Shown here piece after piece: positions 6,715-7,296 of a DNA stretch of 7,296 bases. Location of the stretch: positions 1 to 7,296 of the forward strand of contig JAKISR010000076.1 of the NCBI GenBank assembly GCA_021648465.1, given 5' to 3'. The translations under genes and the position numbers were made by a program. The notes under the pieces are model-generated. The model had not been told where the DNA came from, made no database searches, and saw nothing but the letters and a program-made list of their open reading frames with translations. The stretch's first letter is position 1. Every line of letters starts with the position of its first letter. This stretch comes from Sulfurimonas sp. GTDB taxonomy: Bacteria; Campylobacterota; Campylobacteria; Campylobacterales; Sulfurimonadaceae.

Positions 6715-6852
6715 ATTGCACACACCATGAATCGCCCATACAAACTTTAAAATATTTGGAAAAAGGTCGAGGACTGTTTGAGCGAAGCGAGTTCCGCAGA
6801 CCCCAAATATTTTAAAGTTTGTATGGAAAAAGCGATGAGTCTTGTGTGCGAT
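6715..6852. repeat. Long imperfect palindrome B with a 24-bp perfect stem
   Basis: 6736-6759 and 6803-6826 are perfect inverted repeats of 24 bases around a 43-base loop. Pairing continues outwards with ATCGC (6731-6735) to GCGAT (6832-6836) and GCACACA (6718-6724) to TGTGTGC (6843-6849), with small internal loops. Inside the large loop, GGTC (6766-6769) can pair with GACC (6799-6802), and GGACT (6771-6775) can pair with the AG and TCC of 6790-6795 with one bulge. The loop carries the shared core in plus orientation. On the plus strand a T-run (6852-6857) follows the outer stem directly, as at a transcript end. Confidence 0.8.
6773..6792 (+). repeat. Loop core copy 2 (ACTGTTTGAGCGAAGCGAGT)
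   Basis: This is the second copy of the 20-nt core, in the loop of palindrome B and in opposite orientation to copy 1. It contains GCGAAGC (6782-6788), a heptamer known to form an exceptionally stable mini-hairpin in single-stranded DNA. Confidence 0.75.
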
Positions 6853-6862
6853 TTTTTATTTT

Positions 6863-6881
6863 ACTTTTTTCTAAAAAAAGT
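6863..6881. repeat. A/T hairpin at the right side of palindrome B
   Basis: ACTTTTTT (6863-6870) pairs with AAAAAAGT (6874-6881) around a three-base CTA loop. It has a counterpart in the A/T hairpin at 6386-6409, so the two may bracket the island. Confidence 0.5.
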
Positions 6882-6957
6882 GATGAGAGAAGCAAAGAAA
6901 AAGATTGTTTAGTTTTACACAAAATGATAAGTATAATTATATTTATAGAAACTTTTT

Positions 6958-6979
6958 GCGAGGCTAAAGCCTCACTTCC
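6958..6979 (-). repeat. REP-like hairpin, third copy
   Basis: The reverse complement of this 22-base unit is identical to the unit at 6611-6632 (GGAAGTG, stem AGGC/GCCT around TTTA, CGC). It lies 15 bases past the stop of the DUF779 gene, the usual place for REP elements just downstream of genes. It is followed on the minus strand by an A-run rather than a T-run, so it is not an obvious terminator. Confidence 0.8.
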
Positions 6980-6994
6980 GAAGTAGAATTGAAA

Positions 6995-7296
6995 TTATTC
7001 TATCTCTATATCCTCAAGATTAGCAACTTCCTCATCAATAAACAACCGAGAAACAGCAATAAATCGAATCCCTAAAGGAATTTCTAAAGAAAAACTAGAA
7101 CCTCTACCCTCTACTATATCTATAGTTAAGTGAGTCCCTTTCATGTATTGGAACTGTTCAGGAGCCATAAAAAACTCGCATCCGTGAATCTCTCCTATTT
7201 TTATATCACGACTACCAACCATAAAATCACCAACTTCAAAACACATTGGAGCTGAGCCATCACAACATCCTCCACTTTGATGAAACATGAGCTCAC
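6995..7296 (-). CDS. DUF779 family protein (5' end outside the window)
   Basis: The visible part matches DUF779: LMFHQSGGCCDGSAPMCF, then GEIHGCEFFMAPEQFQYMKGTHLTIDIVEGRG and FSLEIPLGIRFIAVSRLF. The double cysteine in GGCCDG, a further cysteine in PMC and one in HGC are conserved-looking and could bind a metal or form disulfides. Family members often lie next to aldehyde dehydrogenase genes, but the biochemical role is not settled. The ATG at 7288 is internal: codons for E and L precede it in frame to the window edge, and family proteins carry roughly 20-30 more residues before MFHQSGG. The gene ends with TAA at 6997-6995, with a REP-like hairpin just beyond. Confidence 0.85.
   Translation of the reverse strand, partial: ELMFHQSGGCCDGSAPMCFEVGDFMVGSRDIKIGEIHGCEFFMAPEQFQYMKGTHLTIDIVEGRGSSFSLEIPLGIRFIAVSRLFIDEEVANLEDIEIE

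Larger units (their letters stand above)
6360..6994. other. Non-coding island of stacked inverted repeats
   Basis: This 635-base stretch between two minus-strand genes has no convincing gene. It is nearly continuous secondary structure: hairpins at 6386-6409, 6418-6438 (GCTTTG/CAAAGC), 6450-6541, 6611-6660, 6715-6852, 6863-6881 and 6958-6979. Short modules recur in shuffled order. GCGAGTTCC occurs at 6442-6450 and 6787-6795. GGTCTGC at 6550-6556 recurs inverted at 6796-6802. CTTTAAAATATT occurs at 6693-6704 and 6745-6756 and inverted at 6807-6818, with a degenerate relative of the longer arm at 6568-6585. This looks like a place where repeats of one family have accumulated and rearranged. No transposase is visible in the window. 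Confidence 0.7.

Noticed and set aside
6538..6723. Minus-strand open frame of 61 codons across the REP pair
   Set aside because: Its middle is the translated REP hairpin pair (6611-6660) and its 5' end overlaps palindrome B. There is no ribosome site, and the composition is that of repeat DNA.
6450..6852. CRISPR array or integron attC sites
   Set aside because: There are no regularly spaced direct repeats. The palindromes lack the RYYYAAC/GTTRRRY ends of attC sites, and it is the loop, not the ends, that is conserved.
6958..6979. Intrinsic terminator for the DUF779 gene
   Set aside because: The hairpin is well placed, but an A-run rather than a T-run follows it on the coding strand, and it is identical to a REP copy elsewhere.

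Overview
This AT-rich window looks like chromosomal DNA from a Campylobacterota (epsilonproteobacterial) genome, most likely of the Sulfurimonas/Sulfuricurvum/Arcobacter kind. The basis is the very low GC content, the A/T-rich codon use, a CcoG protein (assembly of cbb3 oxidase) and a MetH of about 1160 residues. No marker fixes the genus.

Left third (1-2107): a minus-strand unit of ccoG followed 26 bases later by a short membrane-anchored ORF. That ORF looks like only the N-terminal end of a DUF748/AsmA-like envelope protein. A further minus-strand gene may begin at position 38 and run off the left edge. ccoG and metH diverge from a 140-base intergenic region holding candidate -10 boxes and a 14-bp perfect palindrome.

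Middle (2108-5653): metH, a complete cobalamin-dependent methionine synthase with all four modules: homocysteine/Zn, methyl-THF, B12, and AdoMet reactivation. Its better start is 2162, not the first ATG of the open frame at 2108. A weak hairpin separates it from convergent genes on the minus strand.

Right third (5654-7296): a two-gene minus-strand unit made of a TTG-started 162-residue three-helix membrane protein and a 39-residue Pro/Lys-rich small protein with an excellent ribosome binding site. I do not recognise either. Upstream lies a 670-base non-coding stretch made almost entirely of inverted repeats. It holds three copies of a REP-like hairpin, two of them in a head-to-head pair with compensatory stem changes. 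It also holds two long imperfect palindromes whose arms differ but whose loops share a 20-nt core. The window ends inside a DUF779 gene, cut at its 5' end by the window edge.

The named genes are ordinary housekeeping or accessory functions. The parts worth a second look are the repeat island and the unrecognised small membrane-protein pair next to it.
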